Assembly (NCBI GenBank): GCA_030533445.1
Contig: CM060083.1
Location: 31,017,666-31,081,665, forward strand
DNA: 64,000 nt
Origin: Cyprinodon diabolis
Taxonomy: Eukaryota > Chordata > Actinopteri > Cyprinodontiformes > Cyprinodontidae
Direction: 5' to 3'
This document shows positions 10,743 to 22,800 of the stretch, one piece after another. Numbering within the stretch: position 1 is the first letter of the stretch; each line of letters starts with the position of its first letter. The notes beneath the pieces were generated by a model. It saw nothing but the letters and a program-made list of their open reading frames with translations. It did not search any database and had not been told where the DNA came from. A program made the position numbers and the translations under genes.

Positions 10743-11685
10743 AATTCTAACACATGAATGTTTTCCAGAAGTCCAAGAGTCTTTGTTGCTTGGCATTATT
10801 TACAGCACCAAGTGCTGATTTTAGCTGGCAGCCAGCCGACTGTTGACAGGCTTAGCGAAAGACAACTAAAGTCATGTGAAAAAAGCTTTTATTACTCTGT
10901 CATGCAGAGACCCACATGGTGGTATCTACTTCTCCAGATAATCTCAAGAGAACATCCTGACCTCAGGTTTAATGGGAGATGCTGAAAATATGTGGGTTCA
11001 GGGTGTTTCGGGTTTGAGTTAGCAGGCATTGATGCAGGTTGGGAGACGAGTTCATCAAATGAAAGGCTGACAATACCACTTTAAAATCAAATTTCTGGTT
11101 GTTTATGTAATAATGTCCATAATAAGGTTCTATGACTTGATCCAGTTCAGTGCTGCTTGGCCAACAAAGGGAGGCAGCAGAGAGCAGATACTCAAAACTG
11201 TCAGGACATAAAACAGACCCCACCACTTCTTAGAGGGACCTCCACTGGTATTTGCACGTCTGGATAAAGTTAAACCACACAAGAGCTTTTTATTTGTAGT
11301 CCTTGGAAACCTGGCTTTCATGATATCTTGATCTGGTGTTTGCAAGCATATCAGGTTTAATCATCTTCCATACTGTACATGTCATTTGTATATACATAGG
11401 CAGTAGAGGAATGACAACATATATGCAGGATTAATGTTCTATCTTATTTACCGAGGTTGTGTTTGAATGACCTGCAGCCTTCCATGCAGATGTGTAAAAA
11501 ATTAGGCTTATGATGCATGTTAGAGACACTGTAAGTGACAAAACAGACAAAGATGAATGCTTCACAGCTGCTTTAGCCTGAGGCAGTATAAGTAGGCTGG
11601 GGCCAACATGGAAAGCTCACCATTCTTCACTCCAATGCCACATAATGTTGATCTGGAACTACTCAAGTTATTTTTCTTTCACTTA
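10743..11685. other. Unannotated intergenic DNA
   Basis: Open frames of 71-85 codons on the minus strand (about 10969-11345) have no recognisable motif. I see nothing else. Confidence 0.45.
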
Positions 11686-11686
11686 T

Positions 11687-12560
11687 AGTGTCTTATAAAA
11701 AAGTATTCACACCCGCTCAACAAACATTATAACAACCAACTGTTGTTTTGTTATGGGGAGCTCTTGTGATTGAAGTAACACATAAAATAATAAATATTTA
11801 TGTTTTCTAAAGTTTTTTACACAGAAAATAACTGAACAGTGTGGCAACCATTTGAGTCCAGTCCCCTTTACTATTTTCCTTTGTAAAACCCAGGTATTTT
11901 TCCAAGTTATCCTAGTAGTAAACAGTGTCAGAGGTTTGTTAGGAAACGGTAGTGCACAAACGACATTGTGAGAACCAATGAACACACTTAGCAGGCAGGT
12001 AATAAAGCTGTCAGGGGAAGAGGTCCCTGCTACAGAGATCTACAGATCAAGAGGGACAATCAGTTGACACAATTGTTGTGCACTACACAGATCTTGCCAT
12101 TATGTAAAAGTAGCAAAAAGCAATCACTCTTCAAAGAAATCCACGATAAGTATACTTTACGGTTTAACACAAGCAAGGTGAACACCAAAGTTCTGATCAG
12201 ATAAGGTGAAATAAAACTGTTAAGAGGAAAAAACAAAACAAAAAAACCCACAATTTCTACGGTAGCAGCATCATGCAATGGAGGTTGTTATCTTAAGCAG
12301 ACACAGGGGAAGTTAATTCAAGTTGATTAAAAGAAGGATTAAACTAATTAGAGTTTTCCTGCAAAAAAACATATATGCAGCTAGAGCTACATTGAAATGA
12401 ACAATCATGGATTACCATGATCCGGTCTGAGTTTAGGCCTAAATTAAATTAAGAGGCTATGGAAAGACTTAAGAATGTAGTTTGGTCTTTAGATTTTTGA
12501 TGCATATCCCAGTAGCAATTTTGCAGTGTTGACTTACTGGAACATAAATACAAATTAACA
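11687..12560 (+). mobile_element. Decayed Tc1-like transposon
   Basis: The left end (agtgtcttataaaaaagtat, then tcacaccc) matches the Tc1 terminus 'cagtgccttgcaaaagtattc'. Inside, phrases typical of the transposase follow in order: gagaaccaatgaacacactt near 11970, gcagcatcatgcaatggagg near 12265 and gctagagctacattgaaatg near 12380. Every frame is interrupted by stops and indels. Confidence 0.65.
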
Positions 12561-14639
12561 CATTATTTTCTTATTAATTAAACTAGAATCATGTCATCAT
12601 CTGCCATGTTTGCACTAGTTTTTTGTAGGTACAAGTTCGGGAAAGTTCAAAAGGTATGAAAGCTTTTGCAATTAAAAAATGTGGCCCTTTGGAGTTTTTT
12701 TCCCCCTTCAGTTGCATTCAATGTTACATCAGCAGGCCTTAGTCTACATGTCCAGGCATAGGTCTCAGTGTATCTGAGCATGCTCAGTTGTGTTTATAAT
12801 GGTCTCACAAGCGGAGAACAGTAAACTCTGGACAGCCCAGAGCGGGTGGTGCGGCCAACATCAACAATAAGCCCCTCTACTCTGAGAGGGTTCCATTTCT
12901 GCAACACCCTCACCTCCCTCTCTCTCAGCTGCAGTACGGCAAAGCATGTTGAACATTTCCTGTGACAGTCATATTTCCACAGGCATCAAGACTGTGTCTG
13001 TACTCAGCAGCAGTGGGTTCTGTGGTGAACATGACCCTGTTTGGTCATACGGAGAACTCACACAGGCAAGCACACCCCGTCAGACAAAAACATTTTTTTT
13101 TCTGATTTCATAGAAGAGGAGAATGTTTTAACCAGCCTATAATTGCATTTTCTAAACAAGACAGGAGTATGAGTCACTTTCCAGGGGAAAGGAATGTCAC
13201 CTCTTCCTGTGAAATTAGAGGGAGAGGGCTGGAGGGAGTTACTGCTTCAGAAAAACATTTACTGGACACTTTATATTGTCAAGGATGTCTAGCACCCACT
13301 AGGGATCAAACAACATGGTGGCACTCAAATAACGAGGTGGGGGTGGGGGGGCAACAAAAATAAGCATCTTTAACCAACGCTGTTGACTTCTTGAATCAAC
13401 ACATCATGAATCAAAAGTCTTTGCCATCGCTTCCATCATTTCCCTAAAGGAGTTGCATCCATTTTTCGCTTCCACGGCCCTTCCTGTTTGTGTTCCAAAA
13501 CTCTTAGAAAGTGTGCCAAATGCTTGGCTGATACCTAATAGCCTGAGAAAAGGAGTTCAGGGGGGAGAAGAAAAGGCCACTGACCTCTGGAACTTTTGGG
13601 TTGAACTTTCCCCTCCATACCTCCCCTCCGCCCCCTCAACAGCTAGTCCCCCCCCCCCCCCTTCTCTCTAATCAATTACTGTTGGCAGTCAGGGGACCAC
13701 CAATGATTAGTAGCGGCAAGGCAGACGTTGCTCAGGGGGGAGTGTTGGGTGAAGGAGGCTGGGAGGGTGGCAAAGGTGGGGGTAGAGGAAAGGAAATAAC
13801 CTTTGATCAAAATGCTGCCTCAAAAAAAAAAAAAGAGAGAGAGCGTAATGCCCCATCCCCCCAATTTAAATGACCCTTGAAGAGGTTTATTTATCTATGA
13901 GAATGAAAGATGGCATCCTTTTGTGTTTTTCCTCTCTGGGTAGACAGCAGTTTCTGCCAAATATTGTTTACACATACACAAGCTCAGTAGAGACCATTTG
14001 AGACCGAGAGAGCTCAAAGACAATAAGGAACATAAACACAAACTTTTTTTCTTCTTCTTTAAGTCTTTGAAGCAGGAGGGAAATAATTTACTGGCTCTTA
14101 GTGTTTTTTTCTTTTTTTTGGAGAATCTGTGCTGTTCCCACGCCCAGTGTTGCACGAAAGCTTACCAAAACCATTTGTCATAGATTGGCTGATTGGCTTG
14201 CTGGAATCTTAGCATTTCCTTAATAGAATGGGAAGTTTAATTTGATAGAAGGAAATGACTCTCTATGCCCACCAGACTCTGCCCTGCTCACACTTGTCCC
14301 TTGTTTTCCATATCATTTTAAATTTGATTGGCAAGAACGTTTCTCCCCTAAGTATTAAGGTTATCTATTGAAACAGAATGTAAAGAGAAAAAATTATGTT
14401 GTTTACTTCTTTCTGTTTTGGGGAAATTATTGGGTGAAATCAATGTTAAAGTCTGTGCCGGGAAAAGATAGTCTTACCCACTGAATAATTTTTAACTGTG
14501 CAGTATGTTCAACAATATCCATGCTAAAAGATGATGGTGCATCATGCCTTTGCGATGCTTTCTGTGGTAGTAGGGAAATGGTAGGTGGGTGGTACAGTTT
14601 AATGTAAAGGAAAACTTTTAACACTAATTTTACCATCTA
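12561..14639. other. Unannotated region with short homopolymers
   Basis: I find no supportable gene. The stretch 12720-13030 and parts of 13140-14160 have balanced composition and could be conserved non-coding DNA, but nothing in the sequence proves it. A C run lies at about 13650-13660 and an A run at about 13821-13834. Confidence 0.4.
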
Positions 14640-14780
14640 GCACAACAACAACCCCAAACAAGCAGCTAGTACTCAAGTGGAATGGTTTAGATTAATGCAG
14701 ATTCAAGCGTTTAAGCTGCCAATCCAGTGTCTTGACCTAATCCAGTTGAGAAGATATCAAATACCTAAGAAAAATGTACT
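14640..14780 (+). mobile_element. Tc1-like fragment
   Basis: The text caaccccaaacaagcagcta, tggaatggtttagattaatg and cctaatccagttgagaa matches the Tc1 region before the last catalytic residue (usually read as 'KAtmEWFrsK... DLNPIEN'). Flanks are unrelated. Confidence 0.7.
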
Positions 14781-16342
14781 ACTTCTGTTGCCAGTGTGAA
14801 TATTTTTAGAAAAAAAGCCTACAATTTTAGACTCAGCAATTCTGATTTGAGACTAAGGTTTCTACAAAGCTTCCTTACCAACTGTGGTTTTCTCTAGAGC
14901 TCTCTGTGGCTAACTCTTTCTGCACACAATTAATGGCGTTATGAGCACCACTGGAGAGCTCAACAAAAACTGTTGTCTCTGTGCTTTTCCCATGGGAACA
15001 CCACAATGTGTTCAAGACAAACTCTCTGAAGTGATACAGTTATCTCTCTTCACTCATGTTATTCCTGGAACCAGTGTAAAGCCAGCTAAGTTAAATAAAA
15101 TTAGAATTATCTGTCATTTTAGAGCCACCAAGGATAACCACAATGTATTACTGATAGAAACAAGCTGCATTCTATAAAACTGTTTAGGAATCTAATCTGT
15201 ATTATTGCTGATTTTTCCCTTATGATAAGATGTTTTTCACATTCCCAGACCTAGAAGTATTGTACTATAATATGTAAAGCTAGAGCAACTGAGCCTCATC
15301 AGACAGGCATTTCAAATCTGCTGTCATGGCTGTTTAAAAAGAGGCTGACGGAAGACAAAAGCAACTTGTCCAGTTGTAGCCCCTTTGAGGTTCTCTAACG
15401 ATTCCTGGGCCCTCTTAGACATCAGTGCAAATTAAAGTTAACACTTGGTGAAAGGGAAGATTAGCACCGAGAGGATGGCACAAAGGGTGTTAAATATGGC
15501 GAGAAGTATGGTGGACCACAGGCCAGGCCTCGGACACATAACCTACAGCTGTCTACATTGACCTATTTCCACTAAACTAACCTAAAGATATTTAGCATCC
15601 ACCACTGTGTAAAAGGCCTTTTGAAGGGACACTACTGAAATCTGATCTGCATGGCCCACTTTGAGCATGCTGTCCTTTCATGGCCCTAATAAAAGCAATG
15701 GTGAAGGGTTTAATTTAATGTGGCAGGTGATTATATGGTACATATTTATCTGAAGGGTTAGGGCAGATGTCACAAGAGAAGATCACAGAAGAAATAGGCG
15801 TGTAAAGACTACAAAAGCCATTTAATTAATCACCATATATAAGATGCACACAATAAAAAGACAATCCTTACACTTAAACAATAAAAGGTATATTAGCAAT
15901 GCCAATGAATATCTCTTCTTTGGGAAAGGTTTAAAATGAAAATTCTACTGGATGTTAAATATGTATGGAAAGCCAAAGAGGCCAAAATTCAAGAAATGGA
16001 CAAAACCTCTGTCATTTATTAAATGTGTCACTGATGAATTGAAAACAGATATAATTTAGAAAAGGGTAAGTGTTCAATAATGTAGTAAAGTCATGTATAA
16101 AATCCACCCAACTGTTTTTTTCTGCATTTAACTATTCTTGCACCAGGGTAAAAAAAAAATTTCTGTCTCTCAAGTTTGCCTATCAATGTCCCTGTCAACT
16201 ATATACACTAGTGATTAAATTTATCCATGCATGTTTTACTATTTCACGTTGGGGTCTTTTTCATGGAGTACTTTCCACAGGGCCAATTAAATAATAGCGG
16301 TAATTAAAACACTAAATTATTAACTTCAATTATTCATAATTA
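14781..16342. other. Unannotated intergenic DNA
   Basis: I recognise no gene or mobile element. A 78-codon open frame at 14941-15177 shows no motif. Confidence 0.5.
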
Positions 16343-16562
16343 GGGGAGTGGCGGCCTGGTGGTTAGGGGATAGGGCTTTGAATCCTGAGATTGGGAGTTT
16401 GATCCCCACACCCCCAGACTGCCACTCTGGCTCCCTGAGCAAGACCCTTAACCCCACACTGCTCCCCGGGCGCCGCACAATGGCAGCCCACTGCTCCCCA
16501 ATGGGATGGGTTAAATGCAGAGATAAATTTCTCCAATGTGAGATCAATAATGTTCAATTTAT
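16343..16562 (+). repeat. tRNA-derived SINE (copy 3 of 5, best preserved)
   Basis: The tRNA-like head has an A-box-like segment (GTGGCGGCCTGGTGGTTAGG) and a B-box-like segment (GGGAGTTTGATCCCC). The body runs through ctgagcaagacccttaaccc and gggatgggttaaatgcagag to the tail atgtgagatcaataatgttc. It is about 220 bp long. Such elements are transcribed by Pol III and moved by a partner LINE. Confidence 0.88.
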
Positions 16563-17391
16563 TTATTTAAAACATATTCCAAGGGTTTGTGACAATTTTT
16601 TTTTCTACAAGTAAATATCTGGGAATTGTGGCCTTTGGTCACACACAACAGCTACAAAACAGCCTAATTTCTTATTTATGTATCTTTATTCTACTTCATG
16701 CCCTTCATGATAAAATTTTACCTCAATCTGTTTGAATTTTGCCTAGTAAATATTTGGTGCACATACTGGTATTGTTGAAAAAGTACTTACACCTTAGTTA
16801 TGCACCTTAGGTAATTGTATTGTGTAATTTCAAATAAGTCAGCATGTTTAGAAAATATATGTCACACACTAAACACGCTATCTTTTATTGAAAGAAGGTT
16901 CTGATGTCTCTTAAATTTTCAGGAACATAAATCATTGGTTGGCGTTCTGTGATTATTGCACTTCTGACATCAAACGTAAATGACTGAAGACCCATTACAA
17001 TCACATGCTGGGTATTCTTGGCTATAAACTTTTTAAGTACATATTTCATATAGCAATAAAAATCCAACCATTTTATAGTTGAATAAGAAAAAGATGCCTG
17101 AATAGCTAGCTATTTTGGTTTGAACAACCCTTTTAATCAGATACCTAGCTGGTGTATCTAACTGCCATGATGGGAGTTTACTTCACACCACATACTGTTA
17201 ATGTTTGGGATTTATGATGTCCTATTTGTAGAAATGTCATTCTGTCATGCTGCTCATAAAATGGCATACTAGGTGAAGTTCATGAGATAGCCGATTTAGT
17301 CATAAACAAATCTTAACTCATCCAGGTTACTTTTATAAGTCACACAACCTGTTCATAAACTATTCGGGTAATCTGTTATGGATCCTGATTG

Positions 17392-17394
<3 letters not shown>
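16563..17394. other. Unannotated intergenic DNA
   Basis: I see nothing recognisable. Confidence 0.5.

Positions 17395-17424
<30 letters not shown>
17395..17424. repeat. 30-base poly-G run
   Basis: An uninterrupted run of 30 G on the plus strand. It may also be an assembly or polishing artefact, since such runs are hard to sequence. Confidence 0.9.
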
Positions 17425-17425
<1 letters not shown>

Positions 17426-17794
17426 ATTTGCATTTCTTTCCTTCTCTACTGAAGATCCTTTCAGGAGGCCATTAATGCAGAATGTCTAGTCATGCTAGAC
17501 AGTATTAGGCTGCTCTAAGACTTTGGTTGCTCAGGGTCACACTCTAACTTTGACCTCAATGAAACAGGAGAACCTATTTTCTTCCCCACTTCTTCAGATC
17601 ACTGCATTAGTGTTTACACCAGCAGCGAAATCAATGCATTTCTATTGTGCCTGTGTTTTTTTTTTTTTTTTGTGGGGACAAAAAGTTATGTCAGTTTTGG
17701 ACAAATGCAAGTTTTGTTTTCTATATTTACATGTCAAACCAATGCAGAGCAAGCCCCGTCATATATCATATACAACATAAGCAATGTTATCTTC
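17425..17794. other. Unannotated intergenic DNA
   Basis: No gene seen. A 15-16 base T run lies near 17657. Confidence 0.45.
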
Positions 17795-18725
17795 TTTGGG
17801 ACCCCCAGAAGCAACTGATCAGCTGACCTGAGGGAACGGGAGGGTGTATAAGAATGCAACAGCTCAGACAGATAAGAAGGGGCAAGGCCATTAAGAGTTT
17901 TAAAAACAAATAAAAGAATTTTAAAATTAATACTAAAATGTACTGGCAGCCAGTGTAAGTGTTGGGATCTGGAGATTCTCCACCTTCTCCAGCAGAGTGC
18001 GCTGTGGATCCTCCTGGGCTGGAGCCCTCCAGCACAGCTGACGTTCATCAGCTCATCAGGAGACCGGCCTTTATAAGCAGCTGCCAGACCTTCCTTCTAC
18101 GCAGCAGTGTTAGCCAAGTTTGGTTAGCGAACCTGAGCCTTTGAATTTACTAATCTTTGTCTTCCTAGAGAAACCTTATTCTAATCTGCCTCTGTCTTCT
18201 CGCTTCTAGGAAACCAATCTCTCGAGAGAAGCTCTGGATGAGCTTAACCAGAAACCTGCCTGCCTGCCCTAGAGAGCCAAACCTGAAGTTCCACTCTGGA
18301 ATCCACTTGCTGCTCTTAGGGAAAGACTGATCACTCCAACCAAGGTCTTTCACTGGAAGTCAGAAGCTAGACGCTGCTGCTGCTTTAGCACTCTGCTGAA
18401 CCAACAGTCTCTGGACCCAACCGGTTCCCTCTCTCAGAACTAGCCTGGACCTCTTCAAGGTATCCACTGAAACATCTGAAAACTCATTTAACTCATCTGC
18501 AAACCAAGCTAACCAAACTATCCGTCTCTGCAGACGCCTGAGAATCCTAACCGGACCAGAACCAGAGTCTAGTTCATGTCATTGTGTGAAACCTTTAATA
18601 AACTCTGTTAAATCTTTACCAAGTCTCCAGTGGTGTTCTGCATGTGGGTTTATCCCTAAACCGATCATGACAGTAAGGAAGCTAATACAGGGGAAATGTG
18701 GTCAAACAGGTGGAAAGCTGCAAAC
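17795..18725 (-). mobile_element. LINE 3' coding end, split by a solo LTR
   Basis: The minus strand codes for the C-terminal end of a CR1/L2-type LINE ORF2: LHWLPVHFSINFKILLFVF, then NGLAPSYLSELL, then YTPSRSLRSADQLLL, just after the reverse transcriptase domain. Upstream, at 18678-18725, the minus strand reads FDHISPVLASL in the same frame, which belongs directly before HWLPV. A solo LTR at 17960-18672 separates the two parts. The rest of the LINE is missing. Confidence 0.8.
17960..18672 (+). repeat. Solo LTR of a gypsy element with 5-bp TSD
   Basis: The 713-bp unit begins TGTTGGGATCTGGAG and ends ATCATGACA. It is flanked on both sides by GTAAG (17955-17959 and 18673-18677). It is a diverged relative of the LTRs of the full element at 46361-51973, which share both termini and the overall plan. 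It keeps a TATA box (TTATAAG at about 18071), a presumed transcript start (GCAGCAGTGTT at 18101-18111) and an AATAAA signal at 18597-18602. A solo LTR arises when the two LTRs of a full element recombine and the interior is lost. Confidence 0.93.
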
Positions 18726-18856
18726 TTTAAGCTAAAAAATGCAAGATAACACGACATTGAAAGTGGTATCTGATTTGAAGCTTTTGTAAAATGCAAGTTC
18801 CTTTAAATCATTTCAGAAACTCAGAATTTCTTCTGTATTTCTACATAAAGGGCTTA

Positions 18857-19815
18857 TACACTTACCAACCACTTTATTAGGAACACCTTGCTAGTACTAG
18901 GTTGGACCCTCTTTTGTCTTCAGAACTGCCTTAATCCTTTGTGGCATAGGTTCAACACAGTAATAAAAATGTTTCTCAGAGTGTTTGGGCCATATTGACA
19001 TGATAGCATCAGGCAGATACTGCAAATTGTCTGCTGCACATCCATATTGCGAATCCCACAGCATCCTAAGGTGCTCTCTTATATATATCTGGTGACTGTG
19101 GTGGATATGTGAGGACCGTGAAATCGCTGTCATGTTGAAGAAGCCAGTTTGACAAGAATCATGCTTTATGACATGGCTCGCTATCTTGTTGGAAGCATTC
19201 ATCAGAAGATGGGTACATGGATGACATGGTCAGCAACAATACTTATGTAGGCTATGATGTTGACCTGAAGGTCAAATTTTAATAAGGCGCCCAAAATATG
19301 CCCAAAAAATATCCCCTACACCATTAGACTGCTACTACAGTACCAACTGTTGTTACAAGGCAAGATGGATCCAACAGAATTTGAGACTCATCAGACCTGG
19401 CATTTTTTTTCTTCCAATCTTCTATTGTCTGGTTTTGGTGAGCTTCAGTTTTCCAAAGTTTCCTGCTCTTGACTGATGGGAGCGATACCTGGTGTGATCT
19501 TCTGCTGCCGTAGCCCATTCGCCTCAACGTTTGACATGTAGTGTGTCCAGAGATCCTCTTCTGTTCCAAACCTGGCGGTGTGTAAATATCCTACTAGATC
19601 AGCAGTTTCAGAAAAAGGCAGACCAGCCCATCTGGCAACAATAACCATGCCTTATTCAAAGTCACTTCCCATTCTGTTTCTTGATTTGAACTGCAGTAGA
19701 TCTTCTTGACTATGTCTATATGCCTACATGCATTAAGTTGCTGCCATGTGATTAGCTGATTAGAAATTTGCATTAACTAGCAGTTGGACACCTTATAAAG
19801 TGGCTGTGGAGTGTA
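18857..19815 (-). mobile_element. Internally deleted Tc1-like transposon
   Basis: The element is 959 bp. It is bounded by TA on each side and by imperfect inverted termini (TACACT...CCACTTTATTAGG against TACACTCCACAGCCACTTTATAAGG). Minus-strand pieces of transposase are clear: ARWAGLPFSETADLVGYLHT (helix-turn-helix), then RISGHTTCQTLRRMGYGSRR, WTIEDWKK-like and SDESQILL pieces, and finally MPQRIKAVLKTKEGPT at the C-terminus. Most of the catalytic middle is absent, and frames are broken. A full fish Tc1 element is about 1.6 kb. Confidence 0.88.
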
Positions 19816-19817
19816 TA

Positions 19818-22800
19818 ACTGTTTCTAAAAACTCCGTCCATCCATCTATCTAGAAGTCATCTGTCGAGGTCACAGGGTGCTGTGACCTCAACAGATCTAT
19901 ATAGATCACCAGTCCGTTCCACATTAACACAGATGTACAGCTAGGCACAAATACATACAAGGGAGACTTAGAGACATCAATGTGATGGTCATGTACCCAG
20001 AGAGAACTTATGCAATGCAAGATGAGAACATGCATAATCCATATTGAAAAATCCCAGGCTAGGAGTCCTTTTTAAATATTATGATGCCTATAGCTCATAA
20101 TAGTTGAAATAAGTTAAGATATGTCATTCAAAGCATATTTAAAAAACACCAAATTTTATGTTTGTATTAAAGCATTGAGCATTACAACTTAATAAAAAAA
20201 TACCCCAAAAACAGATCTAGCAATAGCAATTTCTACAGGCCAAATTTAAAATCATTAAAGTGAAGACATATATCCAGTGGAGCTGCCTGACAGGGAAAGT
20301 GTTTAGATCAAAAAGCCCGGCACAAATGGATTTGAAATTGCTCAGTTGCAATTTTAGTCTGCAGATAATTTACCACATTGGCGTATGACCAACATTGGCA
20401 AAAGCTGGAACCTAAAACTTTCAAATAAAGCCAGGATTCTGTTTACATGTTTTCATTTCTAGTCTGGTTTTGAACAGCATTGTCACTCTAGGATGCACAA
20501 GTATTGGTCACCAGAATGACCTTATTTATTTAAATAAGCGATTCAGTGGTTATCCGGCTCTAACTCTTCTCAAAACACTTCAGTACCTGTTTTATTCATA
20601 AGGATTTTACGTTTTAACTTACTTGAAAACACTAATATAAAATCAGATTGAGCCAGCAGTCAAACTGTAGCTCTCATTCATATGGCTCTGACACTGACAA
20701 AAATGATTTAGCCAAAGCTTATTATTCTGGCCACACATACAGGAGGATAGGTTGCAATTAGTGGATATAGATTTAACATGATCTGCAGAAATCAACAGAC
20801 CTTTTACACTGACCCAACTCATGATAAATATAAAGTAAAATATGTTGAATTTACTTTGATGGTAAACTTTAAGGTCAGAATCAACACCTTTTCCCTCTCG
20901 TTATTGTTCTGATTGTTTACTGCTTACTTGGGCTATCAGGCCTAGCTACTGCATGAAATCAGTTGTGTCCTTTCATGTCAGGTTTGGACACTCTTTTCCT
21001 TATATCCAATGCTGTGTTTTGTAACCCTGAGGTCAACAGAGAAACCTATATGGATGTTGTATACAAATAAAACAGATCCCTTTTGCCTGCTTGCTTCTAT
21101 TAAACACAATAGGATTCTAGCATTGACTATTTTTTTTAGAAAAACAAAAAATAGAGTTTACAGGAATTATAAATCGGGTTCTTTATAATTAGATTTGTTA
21201 AGCCTGGGGAATAACATAAACTCAGCCTCTACATCTCTAGCAGACAGTTCATTAGACAAAGATTTAGTTTGGAGGTTAGAAGAAGGGTAATCGGTCCATG
21301 TTATCAGACTGTTTAGGACTCATAGTCTCTCAGTAAACCATGTCCCCACCAGCCCCCTCACCTTAACCAAGGCCTGGGTGGAAAGCTGCAAATTCTGATG
21401 GCAGACAGGAAGCCCTTATTGTACTGGGACAGAGATCCCAGAGCCAGACAGCATACAGCAGCGATGTCATCCCTGGCAAGGCCAGGCATATCTTTGTGCT
21501 TGCTCACCATGTAACAAAGACGTAAATAAACACTGTTACCCCCACTGGTCTTCAACTGTCATTTCAATTAGGAAGAGTAGTGATTGAAAAGCCATGGTCT
21601 GTGTTTTTCCCAGCCATGCAGTTACCTCTGACCCCGATGGCTCGTGCCTGAGGTGATTTTCTTTATTGGTCCATAGGGTCAGTGTTTAGCCCCACAGCCA
21701 TCAGTAGCAGGTTTAAATCTGCAGAGTCAACATTCTGTTTTCCTGGCTGTTAGCTGCATTAGCACACTGAAGTTGCACAGCCCTTCCACACCCACTCCGT
21801 AAACATCCTCCCTCAGGCCAGATAACATCTCTGCCCCGTCCATTCATTCACCGGACTATAGCTCATATGCCTCTGGACGGAACTACAAGTAATGCTAGTG
21901 GTTATATATAGAGAAGCTTTGCTTTGAAAAAATAAACCTAGTCAAGCGTTAAACCAACAACAGAAATGAGTTGTCAAAATGAGAAAATATTTTCTTACTT
22001 GTATTTTGTCATATAACAACTGCAAACATTAATGTACTTCGATTGAGATTCAAAGATCACCTCTGTGAAGTGTATAATATAATATAAAGCAACACAAAGC
22101 TTTTGAATTTTTATTATTATTTCCTTTTTTATAAAACTTGAATTTTGGCCCTGTGAGTAAATACTTCATAGTGCACTCTTTTGAAGAACAGCACCTGCAA
22201 GTCCTTATTAGTACATTTCTATCATGCTTCATATCTAGAGATTCAGTTTATCCCCATTCTTTTTTGCAGATCAGCTCAAGCTTTGTTAAACTAAATGGGG
22301 AGAGTGCATGGAAATACATTTAAAACTAATACCATTTTTTAAAAATTGGTCATAGTTCTGGAATTTGGCTTTAGCACTTTAATCAATGAATACTAATACG
22401 TATATCTGAACCAATCAAATGTAGCTTTGGCTACTTCAGGGTGTTATCCTGCAGGATTGCTTGACTTCATTTATACTCTGACTAGCTTTCCTGTCTCGGG
22501 AGAAACACTTGTCTGCTGCATTCCCTGGTCTACGCTGTGCTTTTTGATTGTTCATTGATGTTCTCTGACAAACTTCTGAGCCGTTCACAGAACAGCTCTT
22601 GGCTAATTGTAGAGGAAATTAGTTACACTAGAATGTTGTTACCAAAGTAAATGTTGGTGAGGGAAATGTACCAGGCTATTTTTGCTTGTCTGATGTTTTT
22701 GTTCAGAAAAAAAAACACACAATAAAATGTGTGGACACAAAATGCATCATCTTCCTTCATGTTGGTCTATCAAATAAAATTTTAAGAAAACAAATTAAAG

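Noticed and set aside
16326..16614. Open frames with MAAHCSPMGWVKC-like peptides, also at 4049, 9632, 36319 and 40619
   Set aside because: These are the SINE body read in different frames.
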